Positions 46,399 to 54,745 of a stretch of 64,000 nt of DNA are shown here, in pieces (position 1 is the first letter of the stretch; each line of letters begins with the position of its first letter). The translations under genes and the position numbers were made by a program. Origin of the DNA: Aquabacterium sp. OR-4 (lineage in GTDB: Bacteria; Pseudomonadota; Gammaproteobacteria; Burkholderiales; Burkholderiaceae_C); the NCBI RefSeq assembly GCF_025290835.2, contig NZ_JAOCQD020000002.1:1860001-1924000 (forward strand), read 5' to 3'. The notes beneath the pieces are model-generated. The model made no database searches. It saw only the letters and a program-made list of their open reading frames with translations, and was not told where the DNA came from.

Positions 46399-47985
46399 AT
46401 GCCCCGCGCCCAGACCGGCAAGACGAGCGCCCGATCCCCCGGTGCCACGCCCCGCCCGGCTTCGACCCCGCCCGACTACCTGCAGAAGATCCTCACCGCG
46501 CGGGTCTACGACGTGGCCATCGAGTCGCCGCTGGACCTGGCGCGCACGCTGTCGCGCCGCCTGGGCAACCAGGTGCTGCTCAAGCGCGAAGACCAGCAGC
46601 CGGTGTTCAGCTTCAAGCTGCGCGGTGCGTACAACAAGATGGCGCACCTGAGCGCCGAGGCGCTGGCCAAGGGCGTGATCTGCGCCTCCGCCGGCAACCA
46701 CGCGCAGGGCGTGGCGCTCAGCGCCAAGAAGATGGGCTGCCGCGCGGTGATCGTGATGCCGGTGACCACACCGCGCCTGAAGATCGACGCCGTGGCCGCG
46801 ATGGGTGGCGAGGTGGTGCTGTTCGGTGACAGCTATTCCGATGCCTACGGCCACGCGGTCGAGCTGCAGAAGGCCCAGGGCCTGACCTTTGTGCACCCCT
46901 TCGACGACCCCGATGTGATCGCCGGCCAGGGCACGATCGCGATGGAGATCCTGCGCCAGCACCAGCAGGGGCCGATCGATGCGGTGTTCGTGGCCATTGG
47001 CGGTGGCGGCCTGATCTCGGGCGTGGCCAGCTACATCAAGGCGGTGCGTCCGGAGATCAAGGTCATCGGCGTGCAGACCACCGATTCCGACGCGATGCTG
47101 CGCTCGGTGCAGGCCGGCAAGCGCGTGACCCTGTCCGACGTGGGCCTGTTTGCCGACGGCACGGCCGTGAAGCTGGTGGGCGAAGAAACCTTCCGCATCA
47201 CGCGCGCGCTGGTGGACGACTTCGTGGTGGTCGACACCGACGAGGTCTGCGCCGCGATCAAGGACGTGTTTCAAGACACGCGCAGCATCCTCGAGCCCTC
47301 GGGCGCGATGGGCGTGGCCGCGGTCAAGCAGTACGTCGCGCGGCACAAGCTCAAGGGCCAGACCTTCGTGGCGGTGACCTGCGGCGCCAACATGAACTTC
47401 GACCGCCTGCGCTTCGTGGCCGAGCGGGCCGAGTTCGGCGAGCAGCGCGAAGCGCTGTTCGCGGTCACGATCCCCGAGGAGCGCGGCTCGTTCAAGCGCT
47501 TTTGCGAGCTGATCGGCCCGCGCGCGGTCACCGAGTTCAACTACCGCATCTCGCACGAGAACCAGGCCCATGTGTTCGTCGGCCTGGCGATCCACAAGCG
47601 CGACGAGGCCGACAAGATCGCGCGCGGCTTCGTCAAGCAGGGCTTCGCCACGGTCAATCTCACCGATGACGAGCTGGCCAAGGAGCATGTGCGCCACATG
47701 GTGGGCGGCCGCTCGGCGCTGGCCGCCAATGAGCGCCTGTTCCGCTTCATCTTCCCCGAGCGGCCCGGCGCGCTGATGAAGTTTCTCTCGAGCATGGCGC
47801 CCGACTGGAACATCAGCCTGTTCCACTACCGCAACCAGGGTGCCGACCACGGCCGCATCCTGGTCGGCCTGCAGGTGCCCGACACCGCCGCCGACCGCAA
47901 GGCCTTCAAGGCCTTCCTGCACACGCTGGCCTATCCATGCACCGAAGAAACCGGCAACCCGGTGTATCAATTGTTCCTGCGCTGA
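46399..47985 (+). CDS. ilvA: Threonine ammonia-lyase, biosynthetic
   Basis: 528 residues. PLP-dependent conversion of threonine to 2-oxobutanoate, first step to isoleucine. The PLP lysine is K73 in QPVFSFKLRGAYN; the phosphate-binding loop is IGGGGLISGVASYI; and the C-terminal half holds two ACT-like regulatory domains (FAVTIPEERGSFKRFCELIG, then FRFIFPERPGALMKFLSSMA), which bind isoleucine and valine in known enzymes. ATG 46399 has AGGAG 11 bases upstream. It lies after the leader with a terminator. A proline-rich N-terminal extension (1-24) precedes the catalytic fold. Confidence 0.96.
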   Translation: MPRAQTGKTSARSPGATPRPASTPPDYLQKILTARVYDVAIESPLDLARTLSRRLGNQVLLKREDQQPVFSFKLRGAYNKMAHLSAEALAKGVICASAGNHAQGVALSAKKMGCRAVIVMPVTTPRLKIDAVAAMGGEVVLFGDSYSDAYGHAVELQKAQGLTFVHPFDDPDVIAGQGTIAMEILRQHQQGPIDAVFVAIGGGGLISGVASYIKAVRPEIKVIGVQTTDSDAMLRSVQAGKRVTLSDVGLFADGTAVKLVGEETFRITRALVDDFVVVDTDEVCAAIKDVFQDTRSILEPSGAMGVAAVKQYVARHKLKGQTFVAVTCGANMNFDRLRFVAERAEFGEQREALFAVTIPEERGSFKRFCELIGPRAVTEFNYRISHENQAHVFVGLAIHKRDEADKIARGFVKQGFATVNLTDDELAKEHVRHMVGGRSALAANERLFRFIFPERPGALMKFLSSMAPDWNISLFHYRNQGADHGRILVGLQVPDTAADRKAFKAFLHTLAYPCTEETGNPVYQLFLR

Positions 47986-48113
47986 AACGCGCGCGCGTCG
48001 CCACCTCGCTGCGCTGCCGCCGCCGGTGGCTTCGATAACGGCCGTTACGCAGCCCTTGGGGGCTCGGCTGCCTGGGGCGGCCTGGCGCGAGTGAGGCCCC
48101 TACACTCGGCGCC

Positions 48114-49208
48114 ATGTCGCTGATCGCCGAAACCGCCAACCCCCTGCTCGAGCGCGCCCTGCTCGAGAAGCTGCTGCGCCGCGGCGAAGTGCCGGGCAGC
48201 CTGGGCGAGCTGGAGCCGGTGGCCGTGCGCCTGGGGCTGCTGCAGCATTCGCTGAAGCCGCGTTTTCGTGAGCCGCAGCTGGTGATCTTTGCGGCCGACC
48301 ATGGCCTGGCCGTCGACGGCCTGCACCCGTCGGCGGGCAAGCAGACCGGCGAGGTGGCGCTGCAGATCCTCGAAGGCCAGCAACCGGTGGCGGCCTTTGC
48401 GCGCCAGGTCGGGCTGGCGCTGTCGGTGGTCGATTGCGGCCTGGCCAGCCGCCTGCCGGCCCATGAGCACCTGCTGCAGCGCAAGATTGCCCACGGCACG
48501 CGCAACACCCGTGTCGGCCAGGCCATGACGGTGGAGCAGGCGCATGCCGCCATCCGCGCCGGCATGGAGATCGGCGACACGCTGGCCGGCAATCTGGTGG
48601 CCTGCGCCGGCCTGGGCGTGGGCTCGCATGAAAGCGCCGCGCTGGTGCTGGCCCGCCTGACCGACACGCCGACGCGCGACCTGGTATCGGCCGGTGCGCA
48701 GATGTCGGCCGAGACCCTGGCCCAGGTGATGATCATCGTGCAGGGTGCACAGGGCCGGCACCGCGATGTGACCGATCCAGTCGAGGTGCTGGCGGCCTTC
48801 GGTGGTTTTGAAACCGCGGTGATGGTGGGCGTGATGCTGGTGGCCGCCAGCAAGCGCCACCTGATCATGGTGGACGGCCTGGCCGCCTGCGCGGCGCTGC
48901 TGGTGGCCTCGCGCATCGCGCCGGCAGTCACCGACTACTGCGTGTTCTGCCGCAGCCGCACCCACCAGGGGCTGGACAAGGCGCTGTCGCTGTTCCAGGC
49001 CAGCGCGCTGCTGGAGCTGGGCCTGGACACGCTGGACGGCACCGGCGCCTGCCTGTCGTGGCCGCTGGTGCGCAGCGCCGCCGCGCTGCTGTCGGATGTG
49101 CTCGATGGCGACGACCTGCCCTCGCGCCCGGCCGGCATCGAGGCACCATCGACTCGCAGCCTCTACGACCCCCAGCAAACCGGCATTCCGGGGCTGCGGC
49201 CGCGCTAA
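48114..49208 (+). CDS. CobT-family phosphoribosyltransferase-like protein, divergent
   Basis: 364 residues related to nicotinate-nucleotide:dimethylbenzimidazole phosphoribosyltransferase (CobT, PF02277). The family frame is visible in VIFAADHGLAVDGLHPSAGK, FGGFETAVMVGVMLVAASKR and GTGACLSWPLVRSAAALL. Typical CobT has catalytic Glu in GEMGIGNT and in LGEGTGA; here those sites read GLGVGSHE and LDGTGA, so both glutamates appear replaced (Gly and Asp). No other cobalamin gene is in the window. It may act on a different base, or be inactive. The start ATG 48114 follows ilvA by 128 bases. Product of the family: certain fold, uncertain reaction. Confidence 0.7.
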   Translation: MSLIAETANPLLERALLEKLLRRGEVPGSLGELEPVAVRLGLLQHSLKPRFREPQLVIFAADHGLAVDGLHPSAGKQTGEVALQILEGQQPVAAFARQVGLALSVVDCGLASRLPAHEHLLQRKIAHGTRNTRVGQAMTVEQAHAAIRAGMEIGDTLAGNLVACAGLGVGSHESAALVLARLTDTPTRDLVSAGAQMSAETLAQVMIIVQGAQGRHRDVTDPVEVLAAFGGFETAVMVGVMLVAASKRHLIMVDGLAACAALLVASRIAPAVTDYCVFCRSRTHQGLDKALSLFQASALLELGLDTLDGTGACLSWPLVRSAAALLSDVLDGDDLPSRPAGIEAPSTRSLYDPQQTGIPGLRPR

Positions 49209-49280
49209 GCACCACCGGCCACCGGCCACCGGCCTGCGGCCGCTGGCCCCGTTGGGCGCGGCCGCGGCCAGCGTCGGCGC

Positions 49281-50000
49281 TCAGCGCTGCTGCGTCGGGT
49301 GGTCGTGCTCGTTGGCGGCCGGCTCGCCCACCACCACCGGTGCACCGGGCACCGCCAGCTGCGCCGGCGAGGCCACGGCACCCGGGGCGCGCAAGAGGCC
49401 GTTGACGGCCGGCAAGCCGGGTGGCACCGCCTGCACGGCCGGCATCGCGCCCATCGGCGCGCCGGGCATGGCCCCGATCTGGCCGGGCTGGCCAGGCAGC
49501 GCGCCGGGGGGCATGACACCCGGCATCGCACCCGGCATGGCACCTGGCACCTCGCCGGGGCGGCCACGCTGCGCCATGGCCAGCATCGGCAGCTCTAGCG
49601 TCACCGACGGTGGTGTGCCCGGCACGCCCAGTTCGGCGCGGCGGTGGCTCACCGCCAGCAGGCGCAGGCCCGGCTCGACCTCGCGGCCCACCAGCCAGGT
49701 GCGCGGCGGCTTGCCGTCCACGGCGATCAGGGCCAGCCCACCGCTCTGGCCGGCGCGCGGCGCGGCCACGCCCAGCAGCCGGAAGCGGCTGTCGGCCACC
49801 ACCGGTGCCGGCGCATCCACCGGCTGGGGCGGCGGCGTGCCGAGCACGCGGCTCAAATCCATGCCGGCCGGCGGCGCCAGCTGGGCCACGCTGGCGCCTG
49901 GCGGCACGGGCGTGCCACGGCCCCAGAACTTCAGGCCCCAGACCAGGGCGCTGACACCCACCGCAGCCCAGACCAAGAGCGACAACAATCGCGTAACCAT
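49281..50000 (-). CDS. gspC: GspC, inner-membrane protein of type II secretion
   Basis: 239 residues. An N-terminal transmembrane helix (about 4-24, RLLSLLVWAAVGVSALVWGL) is followed by the HR domain, including RFRLLGVAAPRAGQSGGLAL, which contacts GspD. Where most GspC proteins carry a PDZ or coiled-coil domain, this one ends in a low-complexity tail (about 145-239) with repeats of GAMPG, PGQPG and similar, rich in Met, Pro, Ala and Gly. ATG 50000 gives the family N-terminus. Divergent from gspG, with 94 bases between the starts. The length is somewhat short for GspC. Confidence 0.85.
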   Translation of the reverse strand: MVTRLLSLLVWAAVGVSALVWGLKFWGRGTPVPPGASVAQLAPPAGMDLSRVLGTPPPQPVDAPAPVVADSRFRLLGVAAPRAGQSGGLALIAVDGKPPRTWLVGREVEPGLRLLAVSHRRAELGVPGTPPSVTLELPMLAMAQRGRPGEVPGAMPGAMPGVMPPGALPGQPGQIGAMPGAPMGAMPAVQAVPPGLPAVNGLLRAPGAVASPAQLAVPGAPVVVGEPAANEHDHPTQQR

Positions 50001-50094
50001 GCGCCGATTATGATCGGCGACTGTTTCCGTATTCCCCTCAACTGCGAGGCCATTGCTGCGCAATGCCACGCGACACCCACGCCCACCGCCGCCC

Positions 50095-50538
50095 ATGCCG
50101 CACGCCTTCTTGCGCCGCCCCCTGCGAGCCGCCCGCCGCGGCTTCACGCTGATCGAACTGCTGGTGGTGCTGGTGATCATGGGCGTGCTGGCCGCGCTGA
50201 TCGTGCCCAATGTGCTCGACCGGGCCGACGACGCGCGGGTCACCGCTGCCCGCACCGACGTCAACAACCTGATGCAGGCGCTCAAGCTGTACAAGCTCGA
50301 CAACCAGCGCTTCCCCAGCGCCGAGCAGGGCCTGGAGGCGCTGGTGCGCAAGCCCAGCGCCGGTGTGGTGCCGCCCAACTGGCGCGCCTACCTCGACAAG
50401 CTGCCGGTCGATCCCTGGAGCCGGCCCTACCAGTACGTCAACCCGGGCGTGAAGGGCGAAATCGATGTCTTCAGCCTCGGTGCCGACGCGCAGCCGGGCG
50501 GTGATGGCAAAAACGCCGACATCGGTTCCTGGCAGTGA
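50095..50538 (+). CDS. gspG: GspG, major pseudopilin of type II secretion
   Basis: 147 residues from ATG 50095. The prepilin leader is cut at RRG16|F17TLIE21 with the conserved Glu at +5, then a hydrophobic helix (LLVVLVIMGVLAALIVPNVL). The C-terminal part, LPVDPWSRPYQYVNPG, is the GspG core with the calcium loop FSLGADAQPGGDGKNADIGS. An in-frame start 42 bases upstream is possible but only adds a basic leader. First gene of gspGHIJKLMNDE. Confidence 0.95.
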   Translation: MPHAFLRRPLRAARRGFTLIELLVVLVIMGVLAALIVPNVLDRADDARVTAARTDVNNLMQALKLYKLDNQRFPSAEQGLEALVRKPSAGVVPPNWRAYLDKLPVDPWSRPYQYVNPGVKGEIDVFSLGADAQPGGDGKNADIGSWQ

Positions 50539-50557
50539 GCGGCGGCCCTGCGGGGCC

Positions 50558-51061
50558 GTGCACGGCAGCGCTGGCCGGCCCGCCCTGGGCGCGCGCGGGT
50601 TCACGCTGGTCGAACTGCTGGTGGTGCTGGTGCTGATCGCCATTGCCGCCGGCACCGCCACGCTGGCGCTGCGCGATGGCGAGGCGGTGCGGCTGGACCG
50701 CGAGGCCGCGCGCCTGGCCGCGCTGCTGGAGGCGGCGCGCGCCGAGGCACGGGCCAGTGGCGTGGCGGTGCGCTTCGAGCTGCGCGAAGGCAGCTTCGGC
50801 TTTGCCGGCCTGCCCGAGCGGCTGCGTCCGCCCGAGGGCTGGCAGACCGAGGGTGTGCAGGCCCGCATCGAGCGCCCCGGCCTGCTGCAGGCCGCCGGCG
50901 ACAACGCCGCCCAGCGCGCCATTGCGCTGGGCCCCGAGCCGCTGATCGGCGCGCAGCGCATCGTGCTGCAGCTGGGTGATCGGCAGGTGCTGCTGGTCAC
51001 CGACGGCCTGGCGCCGTTTGCGGTGATGGCGGCCGACAACGCCGCGCCCCCCGCCCGATGA
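50558..51061 (+). CDS. gspH: GspH, minor pseudopilin
   Basis: 167 residues from GTG 50558; an earlier in-frame ATG at 50504 lies inside gspG. The prepilin site is ARG14|F15TLVE19, then a hydrophobic helix with LLVVLVLIAIAAGTATLAL. The middle part (VRLDREAARLAALLEAARAE) matches GspH/XcpU. The start is chosen to leave a short leader, but neither candidate has a convincing ribosome-binding site. Its stop overlaps gspI by four bases. Confidence 0.85.
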   Translation: MHGSAGRPALGARGFTLVELLVVLVLIAIAAGTATLALRDGEAVRLDREAARLAALLEAARAEARASGVAVRFELREGSFGFAGLPERLRPPEGWQTEGVQARIERPGLLQAAGDNAAQRAIALGPEPLIGAQRIVLQLGDRQVLLVTDGLAPFAVMAADNAAPPAR

Positions 51062-51420
51062 GCACGAGCGCGCGCGGCTTCACGCTGGTGGAGGTGCTGG
51101 TGGCGCTGGCCATCGTGGCCATTGCGCTGGGTGCCGGGCTGCGTGCCTCGGGCGCGGTGACCCAGAACGCGCAGCGCCTGACCGATGTCACCGCGGCCCA
51201 GTGGTGCGCCGACAACGCGCTCACCGAGATGCGCCTGGCGCGGCAGTTTCCGGGCGTGGGCGAGGCCGAGTTCCAGTGCCAGCAGCTGGGTCGCGACTAC
51301 CGCGGCCGGCTGCGCACCCAGGCCACGCCCAACCCCAACTTCCGCCGCGTCGACGCGGTGGTGCTCGACGACGCCGGCCGGGTGCTGGTGACCCTGTCCA
51401 CCGTGCTCGGCCGCAGCTGA
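51058..51420 (+). CDS. gspI: GspI, minor pseudopilin
   Basis: 120 residues. A very short leader ends at ARG7|F8TLVE12, with the hydrophobic helix VLVALAIVAIALGAGLRASG, then NALTEMRLARQFPGVGEAEF. This is the usual GspI length and fold. Its ATG overlaps the gspH stop (ATGA) and its stop shares a base with the gspJ start (TGATG). With GspJ and GspK it caps the pseudopilus tip. Confidence 0.94.
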   Translation: MSTSARGFTLVEVLVALAIVAIALGAGLRASGAVTQNAQRLTDVTAAQWCADNALTEMRLARQFPGVGEAEFQCQQLGRDYRGRLRTQATPNPNFRRVDAVVLDDAGRVLVTLSTVLGRS

Positions 51421-52127
51421 TGGCGCACCGGCCCGCCGCGGCGCTGCCGCCTGTCCTGCGTCCGCCGCGCCGCCTGCCAGCGGCGCGCGGCCGCGGCTTC
51501 ACGCTGGTGGAGGTGCTGGTGGCGCTGTTCATCATGGCGGTGATTGCCGGCATCGGCTGGCAGGGCATCGCCACCATGGCGCGCTCGCGCGAGGTGGCCG
51601 ACGAGGCCACCCAGCGCACGCTGCGCCTGTCGGCGCTGGTCGGCCAGTGGGAGCAGGACCTGCAGGCCGTCTACGACAGCCCGCTGGTGCCGGGCCTGGC
51701 CTTTGACGGCGGCACGCTGCGCCTGGTGCGGCGGGTTGATGGCCAGGGCGCCGCCGGCGGCGTGCAGGTGGTGGCCTGGACCCTGCGCAGCGAGGTCTGG
51801 CGGCGTTGGGCCGGCCCGGTGGTGCAGCGCAGCGACGCCCTGCAGCAGGCCTGGATGGCCAGCTTCCAGCTGCAGGGCCCCGAGCCCGGCCAGCTGCGCC
51901 TGCTGGATGGCGTGAGCGCCTGGCAGGTGTACTTCTGGCGCGGCCAGGGCTGGAGCAATGCCCAGTCCACCGGCGACCTGAGCGTGGTCACGCCACCGGC
52001 CACCGGGGCATCCGGCGCCACCGCCACCACCGCACGCACCCGCCTGCCCGGCGCCGTGCGCATGCAGCTCACGCTGCCCGAGGGCATGTTGACCCGCGAC
52101 GTGCAGCTGGCGCCGCAACAGCCATGA
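51420..52127 (+). CDS. gspJ: GspJ, minor pseudopilin
   Basis: 235 residues. Prepilin cleavage at GRG26|F27TLVE31, then the helix VLVALFIMAVIAGIGWQGIA. The body includes the GspJ segment SALVGQWEQDLQAVYDSPLV and an unstructured Thr/Ala-rich loop near the C-terminus (VVTPPATGASGATATTA). The stop overlaps gspK (ATGA). The 26-residue leader is longer than usual and rich in Pro and Arg. Confidence 0.92.
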   Translation: MAHRPAAALPPVLRPPRRLPAARGRGFTLVEVLVALFIMAVIAGIGWQGIATMARSREVADEATQRTLRLSALVGQWEQDLQAVYDSPLVPGLAFDGGTLRLVRRVDGQGAAGGVQVVAWTLRSEVWRRWAGPVVQRSDALQQAWMASFQLQGPEPGQLRLLDGVSAWQVYFWRGQGWSNAQSTGDLSVVTPPATGASGATATTARTRLPGAVRMQLTLPEGMLTRDVQLAPQQP

Positions 52128-53182
52128 GCAGCCGCCGCAACGCCGCCCGGCCCACCGCCGCCGCTGCCGCCGCCCCGCGGCCCCGCGCCCGTGTGCCCTG
52201 CGCCCCCGTGCCCCGTGCCGCCCGCGCGCCGCGGGTGCGGGGCGCCGCCCTGCTGGTGGCGATGCTGCTGCTCACCGTGGTGGCCACGCTGGCCAGCGGC
52301 ATGGTGTGGCTGCAGTGGAAGGCGGTGCAGGTCGAAAGCGCAGAGCGCGGCCGCGCGCAAAGCGCCTGGATCTTGAACGGCGCGCTCGACTGGGCGCGCC
52401 TGATCCTGCGCGAGGACGCCCGTTCGGGCCGCCCCACCAGCCTCAACGAACCCTGGGCCACGCCGCTGGCCGAGGCGCGGCTGTCGAGCTTTCTGTCGGC
52501 CGACCCCAGCCAGGCGGGCGACAACGATGTGGAGGCCTTTCTGGCCGGCAGCATCGTCGATGCCCAGTCGCGCTACAACCTGCGCAAGCTGATTGCCGAG
52601 GGCAAGATCGTGCCGGCGCAAAAAACCGTGCTGGAACGCCTGTGCCAGAACGGCGGCCTGTCGCCCAGCGTGGCCACGCTGCTGTCCAGCGGCCTGCTGG
52701 CCGCCTGGGCCAGCGGCGCGGCCAGTGCAGACGGCAGCAGCAGCAGCAGCAGCGCCCCGCTGGCGCCGCAGACCGTGGCCGACCTGGCCTGGCTGGGCGT
52801 GGACGCCGAAAGCCTGCGCCGACTGGCACCGCTGGTCACGCTGCTGCCCGAGGTCACGCCGGTCAACCTCAACACCGCGCCGCGCGAGGTGCTGGCGGCC
52901 GTGATTCCCGGCCTCGACCTGGGCGGCGCCGACCGCCTGGTGCAGGCGCGCCAGCGCCGCGCCTTCCACGATGTGGCCGAGGCCGCGCAGCAACTGGGCG
53001 GCCAGATCACGCTGCCGGCGGGCGATGTGGAGGTCAAGTCGCAGTACTTCGAGGTGACCGGCCGCATGCGCCTGGCCGAGCGCGTGCTGGAAGAAGTCTC
53101 GCTGGTGCGGCGCAACGGCCTGGAGGTGCTGACCGTACATCGCGAGCGCAAGGCCCGCTTCGCCGAGGATATCCGCCGATGA
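52124..53182 (+). CDS. gspK: GspK, atypical pseudopilin at the pseudopilus tip
   Basis: 352 residues. The prepilin site is VRG|AALLVAM, with no Glu at +5, as is normal for GspK. The leader is unusually long (about 40 residues), Ala/Pro/Arg-rich. The body has SRYNLRKLIAEG and the family block VTPVNLNTAPREVLAAVIPG, with a serine-run GSSSSSSAP loop. ATG 52124 overlaps the gspJ stop. Behind it comes a 117-base spacer with a GC hairpin before gspL. Confidence 0.92.
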   Translation: MSSRRNAARPTAAAAAAPRPRARVPCAPVPRAARAPRVRGAALLVAMLLLTVVATLASGMVWLQWKAVQVESAERGRAQSAWILNGALDWARLILREDARSGRPTSLNEPWATPLAEARLSSFLSADPSQAGDNDVEAFLAGSIVDAQSRYNLRKLIAEGKIVPAQKTVLERLCQNGGLSPSVATLLSSGLLAAWASGAASADGSSSSSSAPLAPQTVADLAWLGVDAESLRRLAPLVTLLPEVTPVNLNTAPREVLAAVIPGLDLGGADRLVQARQRRAFHDVAEAAQQLGGQITLPAGDVEVKSQYFEVTGRMRLAERVLEEVSLVRRNGLEVLTVHRERKARFAEDIRR

Positions 53183-53231
53183 AGCGCAACAGTGCTGCGA
53201 CACAATGCCGCGCCAACCCGGCTGGCCGGAC

Positions 53232-53250
53232 GCCCGGCACCGTGCCGGGC
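53232..53250. other. GC hairpin between gspK and gspL
   Basis: GCCCGGCAC and GTGCCGGGC form a 9-base near-continuous inverted repeat in the only larger gap of the gsp operon. No T-run follows; it may slow or process the transcript. Confidence 0.5.
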
Positions 53251-53299
53251 GCCGCGCATGGAAGGTCTGCTGTCCCGATGTCGAAGAGCCCCTGCTGAG

Positions 53300-54745
53300 A
53301 TGCCGCAACTCGTGATCCTGCTGCCGCTGCGGCCGCGCGATGGCGCGCCGGCCGATGCCGCCGTGGCCGGCCCCGCGGGCGCTGCCGAATACGCCTGGGC
53401 GCTCAGCGCCGATGGCCTGAGCCTGACCCGCCACGGCCGCTCGGCGCCGGCCGACCTGCCCGCGGCCGACAGCGTGGTGGCGGTGCTGGCGGCACCCGAT
53501 GTCGCCTGGCATCACCCCAAGCTGCCCAAGGCCCCCGCGGCCCGGCTGCGGGCGGCGCTTGGCGGCCTGCTCGAAGACCAGCTGCTCGAAGACGACGAGA
53601 CCGTGCACCTGGCCGTGGCGCCGGGCGCCAGTGCCGGTGCGCCGGCCTGGGTGGCGGCACTGAACAAGCCCTGGCTGCAGGCCCAGCTGGCCACGCTGGC
53701 GGCGGCCGGCCGGGTGGTGGGCCGGGTCGTGCCGGCGCACTGGCCGCGCGAAGCCGAGGCGGCCACCGACGGCGCCGACAGCACCGACACCGCGCCGCCC
53801 CAGGCCCATGTGTTTGCCGCCCATGTGTTTGCAGCCCAGGCGTATGCCGCCGATGGCCTGGCCGCCGATGCCGCCCCGGCCACCCTGGCCGGCACCGGCG
53901 TGGCCACCCCCGAGACCCTGGCCTGGCTGGCCTGCCATGAGGCCGGCACGCCGCTGTGCCTGCCGCTGGCTGGCAGCCTGGCCAATGCCTGGCTGACCCA
54001 GGCCCGCACCCGCGGCCTGCAGCTCAGCGCCACGCCGGCGGCCGTCACGCTGGCCGAGCACGCGCTGGCCCAGGCCGGCGGCGGCGGCGCCCCGGCGGTG
54101 GCGGTGCTCAGCGAGGCCGAGCAGGCGCTGGCCGCGCTGCGCTCGGGCTGGCAGCTGCTGCAGTTCGATCTGGCGCCGCGCCACCGCGGCCTGCGCGCCG
54201 CCGGCGAGCTGTGGCAGCTGTGGCGCGGCCCGGCCTGGCGCCCGGCGCGCCTGGGTCTGGCGGCGCTGCTGGGCGTGCAGCTGCTGGGGCTCAACGCCTG
54301 GGCCTGGCAGCAGCGCCAGGCGCTGGCCGAGCAACGCGCCAGTGCCGACAGCCTGCTGCGCAGCGCCCATCCGCAGGTGCGCGCCATCCTCGATGCCCCG
54401 GTGCAGATGCGCCGCGAGACCGAGTTGCTGCGCGAGCGCGCCGGCGTGGCCGGCGACGGCGACCTCGAAACCCTGCTCGCCGCCACCGCCGCCGCCTGGC
54501 CCGACGGCGCAGCACCGGCCAGCCAGCTGCGCTTCGAGCCCGGCCGGCTGAGCCTGGCCGCGCCCGGCCTGGCACCGCCGCAGCTGGCCCAGCTGCGCCA
54601 GCGCCTGCAGCTCACCGGCTGGACGGTCGAGCCGCTCGAAGGCCGGCTGGTGGTGCAACGCGGCCGCGTCGGGGCCCCCGCCACCACCGATGCCACCACC
54701 GAGGCCGCCGCCGCCGAGGCCGCCGCCCCTGGAGCCCGCCCATGA
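53300..54745 (+). CDS. gspL: GspL, inner-membrane platform protein
   Basis: 481 residues: an actin-like cytoplasmic domain, a transmembrane helix (about 349-368, LGLAALLGVQLLGLNAWAW) and a periplasmic ferredoxin-like domain ending in GRLVVQRGRVG. It recruits the ATPase GspE to the membrane. A short repeat, HVFAA, is duplicated at about 172-182 and followed by Ala/Asp-rich sequence, a linker-like insertion. The start ATG 53300 is two bases after a stop in another frame; an earlier in-frame ATG at 53258 cannot be excluded. The Ala-rich C-terminus overlaps gspM. Confidence 0.9.
   Translation: MPQLVILLPLRPRDGAPADAAVAGPAGAAEYAWALSADGLSLTRHGRSAPADLPAADSVVAVLAAPDVAWHHPKLPKAPAARLRAALGGLLEDQLLEDDETVHLAVAPGASAGAPAWVAALNKPWLQAQLATLAAAGRVVGRVVPAHWPREAEAATDGADSTDTAPPQAHVFAAHVFAAQAYAADGLAADAAPATLAGTGVATPETLAWLACHEAGTPLCLPLAGSLANAWLTQARTRGLQLSATPAAVTLAEHALAQAGGGGAPAVAVLSEAEQALAALRSGWQLLQFDLAPRHRGLRAAGELWQLWRGPAWRPARLGLAALLGVQLLGLNAWAWQQRQALAEQRASADSLLRSAHPQVRAILDAPVQMRRETELLRERAGVAGDGDLETLLAATAAAWPDGAAPASQLRFEPGRLSLAAPGLAPPQLAQLRQRLQLTGWTVEPLEGRLVVQRGRVGAPATTDATTEAAAAEAAAPGARP

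Noticed and set aside
49210..49232. Short CACCGGC repeats after the CobT-like gene
   Set aside because: Only three 7-base units in a GC-rich convergent gap; too short to treat as a meaningful repeat.
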